Made by a program: the position numbers and the translations under genes. A DNA stretch of 64,000 bases, taken from positions 248,001 to 312,000 of the forward strand of contig NZ_JAHLPY010000002.1 in assembly GCF_018918155.1 (NCBI RefSeq), read 5' to 3'. Each line of letters begins with the position of its first letter. Positions within the stretch are counted from its first letter, which is position 1. This document shows, piece by piece, positions 27,545-36,853 of this stretch. The notes under the pieces were generated by a model, which was not told the origin of the DNA, made no database searches, and saw nothing but the letters and a program-made list of their open reading frames with translations. The stretch comes from Anaerostipes sp. MSJ-23. GTDB taxonomy: Bacteria; Bacillota; Clostridia; Lachnospirales; Lachnospiraceae.

Positions 27545-27576
27545 TGCTATGGGGACTTGTCTATTTGCTGTTTTAT

Positions 27577-27720
27577 TTATGAAAATGGCTGATAACGGTT
27601 TTTCCATTGAGTGACAAGAATTCGAGCGCGTTTTTTACGCAAAAGGAATATAAAACGTTTGATGCCCCATAAAAAAAGCGGGGTACAAAGGAGAAATATA
27701 AAATATTTTTTTCTATTCAT
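27577..27720 (-). CDS. Small basic membrane peptide (47 aa), unknown function
   Basis: Reading the - strand from an ATG at 27718-27720 gives 47 codons to a TAA. The product starts MNRKKYFIFLLCTPLFLWG, a single hydrophobic stretch after a positive tip, and continues with an Arg/Lys-rich segment (RKKRARIL). A strong AAGGAGG site lies 7 bases upstream of the ATG. It diverges from the XRE regulator at 27882, and a palindrome lies between them. I do not recognise a family. The ribosome binding site and topology argue for a real gene. Confidence 0.55.
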   Translation of the reverse strand: MNRKKYFIFLLCTPLFLWGIKRFIFLLRKKRARILVTQWKNRYQPFS

Positions 27721-27796
27721 AAAGAACCTCCTTAAAATGAAAATCAGGATTTGAATTGATTTTATTTTATCAGAAAGATGAAAAATCGTCTATAAG

Positions 27797-27814
27797 AATA
27801 GAATACATTCTATT
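27797..27814. promoter_or_regulatory. Palindromic operator candidate between divergent genes
   Basis: A perfect 18-bp palindrome: 8-base arms AATAGAAT (27797-27804) and ATTCTATT (27807-27814) around AC. A related half-site, TAGAATGA, lies near 27845. Its place between the 47-aa gene and the XRE regulator suggests the regulator binds here, possibly autoregulating itself. Confidence 0.5.
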
Positions 27815-27881
27815 AGATTGTTATTTGAAGTTTTGTTTCATACTAGAATGAATAATAAGAAACAGAATGGAGAAAATTTAC

Positions 27882-28238
27882 ATGGAAATTGATTTTAAGG
27901 CACTGGGTATCAGGATTCGAAGTATTAGAAAATCCAAAGGTATGACACAGGAATTTATGTCAGAGCAATTGGATATTTCACCGCAACATATGTCAAATAT
28001 TGAAAATGCATCGAAAAATCCATCGTTGGGATTGCTGGCTAATATTGCAGAAATTTTAGATGTAACAATGGATGAATTGCTGATAGATAGCTATCCAGAG
28101 GAAAAACGAAAAATAAAAGATTTCCAATGTAAAGAATTTGAACTTCTTATGGAAGGGTGTAATGGGAAAGAAAAGAGAATTGTAGCAGATGTTTTAGCTG
28201 GTTTGATTAAAAGTATGAAAAGAAATAGAGAGTTATGA
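27882..28238 (+). CDS. XRE-family helix-turn-helix regulator
   Basis: A 118-aa DNA-binding protein with one HTH_3 domain (about residues 6-60: IRIRSIRKSKGMTQEFMSEQ, then SPQHMSNIENASKNPSL and LANIAEILDVTMDEL). The C-terminal 50 residues are helical and probably dimerise. Start 27882 is preferred because ATGGAG at 27867 supplies the ribosome binding site, not the start. A second, similar regulator lies at 38567-38899. The target may be the divergent small membrane gene. Confidence 0.85.
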   Translation: MEIDFKALGIRIRSIRKSKGMTQEFMSEQLDISPQHMSNIENASKNPSLGLLANIAEILDVTMDELLIDSYPEEKRKIKDFQCKEFELLMEGCNGKEKRIVADVLAGLIKSMKRNREL

Positions 28239-28256
28239 TATAATTTTTTATAAAAC

Positions 28257-28281
28257 AAAAAAACCGAAGCATCTGCTTCGG
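28257..28281 (-). terminator. Terminator of the tRNA-Leu pair
   Basis: On the - strand, a perfect 7-bp GC-rich stem (28264-28281, loop of four) is followed by seven T. It lies 8 bases beyond the second tRNA. Confidence 0.9.
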
Positions 28282-28288
28282 TACTTTA

Positions 28289-28372
28289 TGCCGATGGCGA
28301 GATTCGAACTCGCACGAGCGTACACTCACTGCGACCTGAACACAGCGCGTCTGCCAATTCCGCCACATCGGC
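28289..28372 (-). tRNA. tRNA-Leu (anticodon CAG)
   Basis: Class II tRNA with acceptor GCCGATG/CATCGGC, a D-arm TGGCGGAATTGG, an anticodon stem CTGTG/CGCAG with loop TTCAGGT (anticodon CAG, reads CUG), a long variable arm and the T-arm with GTTCGAATC. Discriminator is A and no CCA is encoded. It lies five bases after the other Leu tRNA. Confidence 0.95.
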
Positions 28373-28377
28373 AAAGA

Positions 28378-28462
28378 TGCAGTTGAGGGGACTTGAACCC
28401 CTACCCAGTTTACCCGGACTAGATCCTTAGTCTAGCGCGTATGCCAATTCCGCCACAACTGC
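28378..28462 (-). tRNA. tRNA-Leu (anticodon AAG)
   Basis: Class II tRNA with acceptor GCAGTTG/CAACTGC, leucine-type D-arm, anticodon stem CTAGA/TCTAG with loop CTAAGGA (anticodon AAG, reads CUU and perhaps more if A34 becomes inosine), a long variable arm, and T-arm GGTTCAAGTCC. Discriminator is A; CCA is not encoded. It is the first gene of the two-tRNA unit. A34 outside tRNA-Arg is uncommon in bacteria. Confidence 0.95.
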
Positions 28463-28549
28463 TCAACAACCTTATAATACCACTCTAAGATCTTATTGTC
28501 AACAAAAAAATGAAAAAATTTAAAAAAATGGGGAAAAACCTTATTTTTA

Positions 28550-28578
28550 TTGGAATTAAGTCGTTTTTCTCCTATAAT
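28550..28578 (+). promoter_or_regulatory. Promoter of the nfo operon
   Basis: TTGGAA (28550-28555), 17-base spacer, perfect TATAAT (28573-28578), 37 bases before the GTG start. Confidence 0.7.
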
Positions 28579-28614
28579 AAGATGCAAATCATGATCAAAA
28601 AGGGGGAAATAAAA

Positions 28615-29517
28615 GTGTTAATAGGATCTCATGTTGGGATGAAGGGGAAAGATATGTTCCTTGGTTCCGTGAAAGAAGCACTCTCTTACGGAGCAAATAC
28701 ATTTATGGTTTATACAGGAGCACCTCAGAATACAAGAAGAAAGAAAATAGAAGAATTAAAGATTGAAGAAGGGCAAAAACTTATGAAAGAATCAGGAATA
28801 GATACATTTATTGTGCATGCACCTTATATTATCAATCTTGCAAATACAACAAAACCAGAAACATTTGAATTAGCGGTAGATTTCCTTAAAATAGAGATAG
28901 AAAGAACGGCGGCTATGGGAAGCAAAGTTCTTGTATTGCATCCAGGATCTCATGTAGGTGCTGGTGTAGAGGCTGGAATTCAGAGGATCATAGAAGGGTT
29001 GAACAAAGTACTAAAAGAGGATGCGCCGGTGCACATTGCATTGGAAACAATGGCAGGCAAAGGAAGTGAGATTGGAAGGAATTTTGAAGAAATTCGAAGA
29101 ATTTATGATGGCGTAAAGTATCCGGAAAAACTAAGGGTTTGCTTTGACACTTGTCATGTTAGCGACAGCGGTTTGGATATTAAAACTTCTTTTGATCAGG
29201 TGATTGACGAGTTTGATCATGCCATCGGAAAAGATCAGATTGCAGTTATCCATTTAAATGATAGTAAAAACCCAATGGGTGCAAGAAAAGATCGACATGA
29301 AAATTTTGGATTTGGAGAAATTGGGTTTGAGGCATTAAAATATGTGGCGGAGTATAAAGATTTTGAGAAAGTTCCTAAAATTCTGGAAACTCCATATGTG
29401 AAAGAATCAGAAGGGAAAAAATCATATCCACCATATAAATATGAAATTGAAATGTTAAAAAGCGGTGTTTTTGATCCAGATTTGAAGGAAAAAATAGTGA
29501 AAGGATTAGGAAAATGA
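28615..29517 (+). CDS. nfo: Endonuclease IV (AP endonuclease)
   Basis: Repairs abasic sites in DNA. The TIM-barrel metal ligands are visible: GSHVGMKG at the start, a His in [40 protein letters not shown], and IHLNDSK with [12 protein letters not shown]. Length is 300 aa from a GTG at 28615 behind AGGGGGAAA. The longer open frame upstream runs through the promoter and is not used. The next gene overlaps its stop by four bases. Confidence 0.94.
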   Translation: MLIGSHVGMKGKDMFLGSVKEALSYGANTFMVYTGAPQNTRRKKIEELKIEEGQKLMKESGIDTFIVHAPYIINLANTTKPETFELAVDFLKIEIERTAAMGSKVLVLHPGSHVGAGVEAGIQRIIEGLNKVLKEDAPVHIALETMAGKGSEIGRNFEEIRRIYDGVKYPEKLRVCFDTCHVSDSGLDIKTSFDQVIDEFDHAIGKDQIAVIHLNDSKNPMGARKDRHENFGFGEIGFEALKYVAEYKDFEKVPKILETPYVKESEGKKSYPPYKYEIEMLKSGVFDPDLKEKIVKGLGK

Positions 29518-30188
29518 AAGTAATATTTATGGATCATAGCGGATTTTGTGTGGAACTTGATCATGCAGTATTGATATTTGATTATTATAAAGGGGAAATT
29601 CCAAAATTTTCACAAGAAAAAGATATTTTTGTATTTGTATCTCATGGACATAGTGATCATTATAATAAAAAAATATGGGAATTGAAAAAACAATATAAAA
29701 ATATTACGTATATTCTTTCGGATGACATAAAAGAAGAAAGAGATGCTGTTTTTATGGGAGCTGATGAGAAAAAGAAGATAGGAAATCTTACCGTTGAAAC
29801 TTTAAAATCCAATGACCTTGGGGTTGCATTTGTAGTGCAATCAGAAGAAAAAACAATTTATCATGCAGGAGATTTAAATTGGTGGCATTGGAATGGGGAA
29901 CCCAAAGAAGATAATCGTTATTATAAAAATACATTTCTTAAGGAAATTAGAAAGCTAGAAGGACGCAAAATCGATCTTGCCTTTATGCTTCTGGATCCGA
30001 GACAGGAAGATAAATATTGCCTTGGAATGAACACTTTTCTGGAAATGGTACATCCTAAAAAAGTATTTCCAATGCATTGTTTTGGGGACTATAAAATCAT
30101 CCATCAGTATCTTTCTAGCAGTGATGGAGCAGCGTGGAAAGATACTGTGGTAGAAATTACCGGTCCTGGTCAGGTTATTGAAGTATAA
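29514..30188 (+). CDS. Metallo-beta-lactamase-fold hydrolase (UlaG-like)
   Basis: A 224-aa MBL-fold protein with the signature SHGHSDHYN (about residues 43-51), [11 protein letters not shown] (about 116-126) and a late MHCFGDY (about 183-189). The N-terminal DHSGFCVEL fits UlaG-like/YycJ-remote families. It overlaps nfo by ATGA, so the two are co-translated. The substrate is unknown. Confidence 0.8.
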   Translation: MKVIFMDHSGFCVELDHAVLIFDYYKGEIPKFSQEKDIFVFVSHGHSDHYNKKIWELKKQYKNITYILSDDIKEERDAVFMGADEKKKIGNLTVETLKSNDLGVAFVVQSEEKTIYHAGDLNWWHWNGEPKEDNRYYKNTFLKEIRKLEGRKIDLAFMLLDPRQEDKYCLGMNTFLEMVHPKKVFPMHCFGDYKIIHQYLSSSDGAAWKDTVVEITGPGQVIEV

Positions 30189-30657
30189 TTTTCCATTCAT
30201 TTATTAGGCGATCTAGAGAAAAAGAAGCATTTGCTGGGCTAGTGGAAGGAAGTTTGATTGCCTTAATACCAGTCTGCGCTTCACAATATTTCTGATAAAA
30301 CTTATATGCGGTGCCTCCGTTTGTATAAATCTTACGGATTGGCGCCGTTTTTAGTAAATTAGAAAAGTCATTTGGTATGACATTTTGAATGCTGCTGTCA
30401 CTGGAGCCTTTAATATCACATGATGCGATCACATCCCAAACGGCGATGTGATTTTTTAAAAGAAACCTCTTTTTTTCTTCGATGGAAAGAGGTGTTTTTT
30501 CTCCCCATAATGCAGCGAGTACCTTCCAAAAACGATTTCGCGGATGACCATAGAAAAATTTAAATTCTCTAGACTTTACTGATGGAAAAGAACCGAGGAT
30601 TAGAAGTTTTGACTGATCATTAAAGACAGGTGCAATCTGATGAATCACATGTTCCAT
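30175..30657 (-). CDS. DNA-deoxyinosine glycosylase (uracil-DNA glycosylase superfamily)
   Basis: A 160-aa member of the UDG superfamily, of the group known to act on hypoxanthine in DNA. Motifs are LLILGSFPSVKS (about residues 18-29), FYGHPRNRFWK (about 35-45) and the C-terminal LPSTSPANA. Start 30657 follows GGAGG; the upstream in-frame extension is not credible. It ends convergently, overlapping the 3' end of the MBL gene by 14 bases. With nfo nearby, this forms a small base-excision-repair group. Confidence 0.85.
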   Translation of the reverse strand: MEHVIHQIAPVFNDQSKLLILGSFPSVKSREFKFFYGHPRNRFWKVLAALWGEKTPLSIEEKKRFLLKNHIAVWDVIASCDIKGSSDSSIQNVIPNDFSNLLKTAPIRKIYTNGGTAYKFYQKYCEAQTGIKAIKLPSTSPANASFSLDRLINEWKIILQ

Positions 30658-30747
30658 AAAAATTCCTCCTAAATTAAGATGTTGTTTGTCATTATAACAG
30701 ATTTCTGACGGAAAATGTAGAAAAGATACAGACGCAACTGCCATTTT

Positions 30748-30780
30748 ATGACAAAGAAATTTCTGCATTTTTTCTATAAT
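30748..30780 (+). promoter_or_regulatory. Candidate Spo0A-type promoter of spoIIGA with 21-base spacer
   Basis: ATGACA (30748-30753), 21-base spacer, perfect TATAAT (30775-30780). An over-long spacer is a known feature of the Bacillus spoIIG promoter, which needs Spo0A. A 0A-box-like TGTAGAA lies at about 30715, one base off the TGTCGAA consensus. The predicted start point falls at the ATG at 30787. Confidence 0.45.
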
Positions 30781-30786
30781 AACAAC

Positions 30787-31590
30787 ATGTTCTTCATTAT
30801 CATGTTTTTACGTCAGGCAATGGTTTTACTTGTTTTACTTTCTAGTGTCAGTGTGGCGCTGAAAAAGCGAAGGAGCAAGGTTAGAATTTTTACAGGCATT
30901 ATTTTTGGAAGCTTGGCAGGATGTATTGATTTAATGTTTCCATGGAATCCAATTTTGCATGTTTTAATTTTTGTAATGTCTGTTTTTATAACAGCATGGA
31001 TTGGATTTGGCGAAGGAATCAGACGAACGATTTATACAGCATTTTGTCTTTTTTTTAGTGGAATCTTGTATGGTGGTATTTGGTTTGTGCTGTACAATCT
31101 TAAGCTTATGAGAAATTGGTTTTTGGGATTCCTCTTTGTTTTGCCAGGTATGCTCTTGTTTTACAAGTATATCTGGCAGGGATTTTCCTCTAGAAAGGAC
31201 TATTTGTATGATGTGACTTTTCACATTGGTGAAAGAAAAATTTGTGTACGAGGATTTTTGGATACAGGAAATTTTCTTTATGAACCGATTGGGAAAATGC
31301 CAGTTTCTGTAATAGAGTGTTCTGTTTTACAGCAGTATATTCATCAGCCGCTTTCTAAATGGCTGATAGAAGATTCAAAGATAAAAATTCGTATGATTCC
31401 ATATCACAGTGTAGGAAAAGCGTATGGCATGATGACAGGAATTCTTGTTACTGATATGAAAATTACAGGAAAAGCAGGGACGGAGGAAATTGGCCAAGGA
31501 ATGATTGCTATATCAGAAGAATCATTGTCAGGAAACGGGGCTTATGACCTGCTAATTCATCCGGATCTGATCAAATATGGGAGGTCATAG
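30787..31590 (+). CDS. spoIIGA: Sporulation sigma-E factor-processing peptidase SpoIIGA
   Basis: Membrane-bound aspartic protease that matures pro-sigma-E in the mother cell. The N-terminal half has about five hydrophobic helices. The C-terminal half has the catalytic [13 protein letters not shown] motif (Asp about residue 159), [12 protein letters not shown] and [21 protein letters not shown]. About 267 aa from ATG 30787. Frames from 30748 or 30802 are also possible; none has a Shine-Dalgarno sequence. sigE follows immediately, the standard spoIIG operon. Confidence 0.9.
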   Translation: MFFIIMFLRQAMVLLVLLSSVSVALKKRRSKVRIFTGIIFGSLAGCIDLMFPWNPILHVLIFVMSVFITAWIGFGEGIRRTIYTAFCLFFSGILYGGIWFVLYNLKLMRNWFLGFLFVLPGMLLFYKYIWQGFSSRKDYLYDVTFHIGERKICVRGFLDTGNFLYEPIGKMPVSVIECSVLQQYIHQPLSKWLIEDSKIKIRMIPYHSVGKAYGMMTGILVTDMKITGKAGTEEIGQGMIAISEESLSGNGAYDLLIHPDLIKYGRS

Positions 31591-31591
31591 T

Positions 31592-32305
31592 GTGCTGAAA
31601 TTAAATTTGACAAATGGACGAAAAACTTTTTTTGCTAGGGGAAACGAAATTCATTACATAGGAGGCGCTGAAATTTTGCCGGCACCATTGGAAGCAAAAG
31701 AAGAGCAGAAGATGATCCATATGCTTGGAACCGGACAGGAGCCGGAGGCAAGAGCGATGTTGATCGAAAGAAATTTAAGGTTGGTTGTTTATATTGCAAA
31801 AAAATTTGATAATACAGGAATTGGGGTAGAAGATCTTATTTCAATTGGTACCATTGGTCTGATTAAAGCAATCAATACATTTAATCCAGCAAAGAATATA
31901 AAACTTGCAACCTATGCTTCCAGATGTATTGAAAATGAAATTTTGATGTATCTTCGCAGGAATAATAAAACACGGATGGAAGTATCTATTGATGAGCCAT
32001 TAAATGTAGACTGGGATGGAAATGAACTTCTTTTATCAGATATTCTTGGAACAGACGAGGACATTATTTATCGAGATTTGGAACATGAGGTGGATCGAAG
32101 GCTTTTAATGAAAGCCATGAGAATTCTTACAGAACGAGAAAAAAAGATTATAGAGCTTCGTTTTGGAATTAATCAGAAAAATGGAGAAGAAAAGACGCAA
32201 AAAGAAGTTGCAGATATGATGGGAATTTCTCAATCTTATATTTCGCGGCTTGAAAAAAAGATTATTAAACGATTAAAAAAAGAAATGACAAAGATGGGAT
32301 GTTAA
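31592..32305 (+). CDS. sigE: RNA polymerase sporulation sigma factor SigE
   Basis: Mother-cell sigma factor, made as an inactive precursor. The N-terminus ([25 protein letters not shown]) is the pro-sequence removed by SpoIIGA, cleaved near YIGG. Region 2 ([52 protein letters not shown]) and region 4 ([24 protein letters not shown]) are nearly identical to known SigE. Start GTG 31592 follows GGGAGG; the ATG at 31577 would overlap spoIIGA. Length is 237 aa. Confidence 0.96.
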   Translation: MLKLNLTNGRKTFFARGNEIHYIGGAEILPAPLEAKEEQKMIHMLGTGQEPEARAMLIERNLRLVVYIAKKFDNTGIGVEDLISIGTIGLIKAINTFNPAKNIKLATYASRCIENEILMYLRRNNKTRMEVSIDEPLNVDWDGNELLLSDILGTDEDIIYRDLEHEVDRRLLMKAMRILTEREKKIIELRFGINQKNGEEKTQKEVADMMGISQSYISRLEKKIIKRLKKEMTKMGC

Positions 32306-32402
32306 AAATCTTAAGAAAAAAGTTAAAAAATAGAAACAAAAGATATGATATACTTGTTTTGTAAGTGTGATAAGATGCGGCAAAAGAAAGAACAGGTATT
32401 AT

Positions 32403-33767
32403 ATGAGAAGAAATGAAAAATTATATTTGCTCGTAAGTTTTATGCTTGGAGTTATGATGCTTTTAATTAGTTTTAGTGTCGGATCATGTAAAGTGCGTCC
32501 GATATGGGCAGCAGAAACTTATCAGCAAACAAAAGAAAATAGTTGGCGATATGAAAACGGAACCTTAAAGCAAAATTTTGCTCGTATGGCAAAAAGTGCA
32601 GGAAAAGTAAAGAAACCAGCAAATGCGACAGCTTCTGGTATCGATGTTAGTTACCATCAAGGAAGGATTGACTGGGAACAGGTGAAAGCATATAGTGACA
32701 GTGCAGCAGATCCAAAAGTTGATTTTGTTATTTTGCGTTGTGGATATGGGACGAATAAAGAAGCCAATGACGATAAGCAATGGGAATATAACGTCAGTGA
32801 ATGTGAACGGCTTGGAATTCCATATGGAGTTTATCTTTACAGTTGTGCAACCACAACAGAAGCTGCAAAGAGCGAGGCAGAACATGTTCTTCGTCTGATT
32901 CAGGGAAGGAATCTTACCTATCCTATTTACTATGACATGGAAGACAAGGAACAGAAGAAGTTATCTGTTGATCAATTAGCGCAGATTGCAGATACATTTT
33001 TCAGTACGTTAGAAGCCAATGGTTATACAAACGTCGGCGTGTATGCAAACAAAGACTGGTTTCAAAACAAGTTGAAACATTCGATGTTTGACCGTTTTCC
33101 TCGATGGATTGCACAGTATACATCTCAATGTGATTATGATAAGAATTATCATATGTGGCAGTATTCAAACAGTGGATCAATTCCTGGGATTAACGGAACT
33201 GTTGATCTAAATTATAAGATTGGAGACTGGACACAAGGTGGTTATATGCCGGATGTTGTACTTAGTAAAAAAAGTATGACAATGAGTGTTGGAAAAAATG
33301 GATTCTTATCTGCGACAGATTCTATTCGCAAAACTTATAAGTTATCAACGAATTGGACTTCATCAAACGCTGAAGTTGCAACTGTAGATCAAACGGGAAA
33401 AGTGACGGCAAAGAGTGCAGGAAAAGCAACCATCACGGTAACGATCAGCAATGGAAAGAAAGCATCATGTAACGTGACAGTAAATCCTCAGACCAATAAG
33501 ATTACGAAGATTGCAAAAAGTGGTTCTTATGCAGTGAAAATAAACTGGTCAAAAATTAGTAAAATAACAAAATATGAGGTCTATATGTCAGAAAAGAAGA
33601 ACTCTGGCTATAGAAAAGTAAAAACAGTATCTGCAAAGACAACTTCTTATACATCAGGAAAATTGAAAAAAGGAAAGACCTATTATTTTAAAGTGCGTTC
33701 TTATCGCACGGTAAACAAAAAGAATTATTATAGTGCTTATTCAGCGATTCAATCGATCAAGCGCTAA
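32403..33767 (+). CDS. Secreted GH25 lysozyme with bacterial Ig-like and fibronectin III domains
   Basis: Cell-wall muramidase. A signal/anchor helix (residues 7-27) is followed by a GH25 domain (about 77-270) with ASGIDVSYHQG (Asp near 81) and YYDMEDKE (catalytic Asp/Glu near 178-180). Then come a Big2-type Ig-like domain (about 280-365: VDQTGKVTAKSAGKATITVT) and a fibronectin III domain (about 370-454). Total 454 aa. Start 32403 follows AAAGAACAGG. It is just after sigE, but whether it is sporulation-controlled is unknown. Confidence 0.9.
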   Translation: MRRNEKLYLLVSFMLGVMMLLISFSVGSCKVRPIWAAETYQQTKENSWRYENGTLKQNFARMAKSAGKVKKPANATASGIDVSYHQGRIDWEQVKAYSDSAADPKVDFVILRCGYGTNKEANDDKQWEYNVSECERLGIPYGVYLYSCATTTEAAKSEAEHVLRLIQGRNLTYPIYYDMEDKEQKKLSVDQLAQIADTFFSTLEANGYTNVGVYANKDWFQNKLKHSMFDRFPRWIAQYTSQCDYDKNYHMWQYSNSGSIPGINGTVDLNYKIGDWTQGGYMPDVVLSKKSMTMSVGKNGFLSATDSIRKTYKLSTNWTSSNAEVATVDQTGKVTAKSAGKATITVTISNGKKASCNVTVNPQTNKITKIAKSGSYAVKINWSKISKITKYEVYMSEKKNSGYRKVKTVSAKTTSYTSGKLKKGKTYYFKVRSYRTVNKKNYYSAYSAIQSIKR

Positions 33768-33775
33768 AGGATGAT

Positions 33776-33832
33776 ACTGGTTTTTTAAACGTCGGAGGAA
33801 AAATCTGGCGTTTGAAAAATCAGTTTTTTTTA
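33776..33832 (+). terminator. Terminator after the GH25 gene
   Basis: A long imperfect stem of about 18 bp (33776-33793 with 33807-33824) followed by a T-run. Confidence 0.85.
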
Positions 33833-33937
33833 TAAGAAAGCCTTTCTTTTCCATCGTTTTTGTAGTAGCATGAAATAGATTGAATATATAAAATAATTTC
33901 CTGGGTAATTCCTAAAATTGAAAAAAGGAGATTTCTT

Positions 33938-36838
33938 ATGAACAAAAATTATACAATAATAAAAGAAGAAAAAATCGAAGAATTAGATGGAACCGGATAT
34001 CTTCTAAGACATAATAAAACCGGGGCCAGAGTGGTTGTCATTTCAAATCAGGATGATAACAAAGTTTTCCAGATTGGATTTAAAACTCCGCCAAAAGATG
34101 ATACCGGAGTAGCTCATATTCTGGAACATTCGGTTTTATGCGGATCCAAAGAATTTCCAATGAAAGATCCGTTTGTAGAACTTGTGAAAGGTTCTTTAAA
34201 CACATTTTTAAATGCGATGACATATCCAGATAAAACGGTATATCCAGTAGCAAGCCAAAATGAAAAAGATTTTTTTAATCTTGTACATGTTTATTTGGAT
34301 GCAGTTTTTTATCCTAATATTTATAAAAAACCAGAAATTATGGAACAGGAAGGATGGCATTATGATCTGGAATCAGAAGATGCTCCTGTTATTTACAATG
34401 GTGTCGTCTTCAATGAGATGAAAGGTGTTTTTTCATCTCCAGATCAACAACTTGCGCGTATTATTCAAAAATCATTGCTTCCAGATACTCCTTATGGTTT
34501 TGAGTCTGGTGGAGATCCTGTGGCAATTCCGGATCTAACCTATGAAATGTTCCTTGATTTCCATAGAACTTATTATCATCCATCAAATAGCTATATTTAT
34601 TTATATGGAGATATGGATGTAGATCAGTATCTTGATTTTATTCATGAACATTATTTAAAAAATTATGAAGAAAAGAAAATAGATTCTTCTTGGAAACCGC
34701 AGGAAGCTTTTGGGCAACCAAAACATGTAGAGGAATTTTATCCAGTTGGAGAAAATGACTCAGAGGAAGGAAAGACATATTTTGCATATAATGCAGTTAT
34801 TGGAAACAGTTTGGATCGTGAATTGTATCTGGCATTCCAAATTCTTGATCGTGCTTTATTTGGGGCGCCAGGAGCACCGGTGAAAAAGGCATTAATGGAT
34901 GCAGGCATTGGAAAAGATATAGGAAGTTCTTATGATAATGGAATCGAACAGCCAATCTTTACTATTGAAGCGCAAGAAGCAAGAGATGATCAGGAAGCTG
35001 ATTTTATTCGTATTATTGAAGAAACTTTGAAAAAGATTTCCGAAGAAGGAATTTCAAGAAGAAGTTTGACTGCAGCGTTTAATTATTATGAATTTAAATA
35101 TAAAGAATCAAACTTTGGACGTTTTCCAAAAGGCTTAATTTATGGACTTCAGATGTATGATAGCTGGCTTTATGATGATGAAAAACCATTTATTCATATT
35201 AAAACCAATGAGGTTTTTGAAATTTTAAGAGAAAAGATGGATAGTGGATATTTTGAAGAATTGATAAAAAAATATCTTTTGAATAATCCTCATAAATCTA
35301 TTGTGGTAATGAAACCAAAGAAAGGTTTACAAAAAGAAAAAGACGAAAAAGAAGCTAAAATTCTAAAAGCATACAAAGAATCTCTGAACAGTGAAGAAAT
35401 AAAAAAATTGGCAGAGGAGACAAAGCGTCTGAAAGAAATTCAGGAAACACCTTCGACAAAAGAAGAACTTGAGAAAATTCCAGTTCTTGATATTGAAGAT
35501 ATTCGTAAGGAAGTAAAACCATTTTCTAATCAAGAAATAACAATGGATAATATCAAAGTGTTATGGCATAAGTATTTTACAAATAAGATTTGCTATTTGA
35601 AGCTTACTTTTGATATGAGTTATGTAGCAATGGATCTTGTCCCTTATGCAGCATTGCTTACTGAAGTGTTAACTGGTGTGGATACACAGAAGCGTACGTA
35701 TCTAGAACTTGGAAATGATATTAGTATTGAGACTGGTGGAATCGCAGCAACAATGAGTATTCTTCCAAAACAAAACAATGAATTTCTTCCATTATTTACG
35801 GTCAAGACAAAATGTTTTTACCCAAACATCAAAAAGGCCTTTGATTTGATGGAGGAGATTGTATTTGAGAGTAAATTGGAAGATAAAAAACGTTTGAAAG
35901 AGATTATTGGACAAATTTATACAAACTTGAAAATTCAGCTGAAAGAGAATGGACATAAAACGGCTGCAAATCGTGCGATGTCTTATTTTTCAAAATATGC
36001 AGCTTATAAAGAAGCAATTCAGGGAATTGGTATGTATGAATCTATCAAAGAATGGTATGAAAACTTTGATGCTTGTGCTGATCGGATTATTGCAGGAATG
36101 AAAAAGGCACAGCAAGCAATTTTCCAGAAGCAAAATATGATTGTAAGTTATACAGGAAAAGAAGAAAAACCGGAAATTATGAAAGAAGAACTTACACATT
36201 TTGCATCGCGTCTTTATGAAGATCGTAAAGACAGAGAAAAAGTTGAAATTGCATGCCTGCAGAAAAATGAAGGATTTGCGACTGCAGGAGGCGTTCAGTA
36301 TGCAGCATGTGCCGGAAACTTTATAACAGAAGGCTATTCTTACACAGGCGCATTAAAAGTCCTGCAAATGATCTTTTCCTATGAATATTTATGGATTCAG
36401 CTTCGAGTGAAAGGCGGAGCCTATGGATGCATGTGCAGCTTTGGAAATCAAGGAGATTCTATGTTTGTGACTTATCGTGATCCAAATTTAAAAGAATCTT
36501 ATGAAGTTTATGAGAAAGCTGCAGATTATGTAAAAGATTTTGATGCAGATGAGCGTGATATGAAAAAATATATCATTGGAACAATCAGCAATATGGATAT
36601 GCCAATGGGACCAGATGATATGGGGGCAAGAAGTTTTAGTGCTTATTTGATTCAAAAGACAGAAGAAGATTTACAAAAAGATAGAGATCAGGTTCTTGGA
36701 TGTACAAAAGAAGATATTCGAGCACTTGCACCATTGATTGCATCTGTCGTTCAGGAAGGAAACCGATGCTGTATCGGAAATGAAGAAAAATTGGAGCAGG
36801 CAAAAGACTGTTTCAAAGAAATTCGAAATATACTATAA
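33938..36838 (+). CDS. Insulinase-like metalloprotease, M16C (presequence protease family)
   Basis: A 966-aa peptidasome with two homologous halves. The zinc motif HILEH (inverted HxxEH, about residues 60-64) and the distal Glu in VVFNEMKGVF (about 155-164) are intact. The C-terminal half has GGAYG and RDPNLKESYEVYEKAADYV, as in the PreP/Cym1 subfamily. It is probably cytoplasmic, since there is no signal peptide, and degrades small unfolded peptides. The ribosome binding site is AAAGGAG. era starts 15 bases downstream. Confidence 0.92.
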   Translation: MNKNYTIIKEEKIEELDGTGYLLRHNKTGARVVVISNQDDNKVFQIGFKTPPKDDTGVAHILEHSVLCGSKEFPMKDPFVELVKGSLNTFLNAMTYPDKTVYPVASQNEKDFFNLVHVYLDAVFYPNIYKKPEIMEQEGWHYDLESEDAPVIYNGVVFNEMKGVFSSPDQQLARIIQKSLLPDTPYGFESGGDPVAIPDLTYEMFLDFHRTYYHPSNSYIYLYGDMDVDQYLDFIHEHYLKNYEEKKIDSSWKPQEAFGQPKHVEEFYPVGENDSEEGKTYFAYNAVIGNSLDRELYLAFQILDRALFGAPGAPVKKALMDAGIGKDIGSSYDNGIEQPIFTIEAQEARDDQEADFIRIIEETLKKISEEGISRRSLTAAFNYYEFKYKESNFGRFPKGLIYGLQMYDSWLYDDEKPFIHIKTNEVFEILREKMDSGYFEELIKKYLLNNPHKSIVVMKPKKGLQKEKDEKEAKILKAYKESLNSEEIKKLAEETKRLKEIQETPSTKEELEKIPVLDIEDIRKEVKPFSNQEITMDNIKVLWHKYFTNKICYLKLTFDMSYVAMDLVPYAALLTEVLTGVDTQKRTYLELGNDISIETGGIAATMSILPKQNNEFLPLFTVKTKCFYPNIKKAFDLMEEIVFESKLEDKKRLKEIIGQIYTNLKIQLKENGHKTAANRAMSYFSKYAAYKEAIQGIGMYESIKEWYENFDACADRIIAGMKKAQQAIFQKQNMIVSYTGKEEKPEIMKEELTHFASRLYEDRKDREKVEIACLQKNEGFATAGGVQYAACAGNFITEGYSYTGALKVLQMIFSYEYLWIQLRVKGGAYGCMCSFGNQGDSMFVTYRDPNLKESYEVYEKAADYVKDFDADERDMKKYIIGTISNMDMPMGPDDMGARSFSAYLIQKTEEDLQKDRDQVLGCTKEDIRALAPLIASVVQEGNRCCIGNEEKLEQAKDCFKEIRNIL

Positions 36839-36853
36839 GAGAAAGGAAGATTT

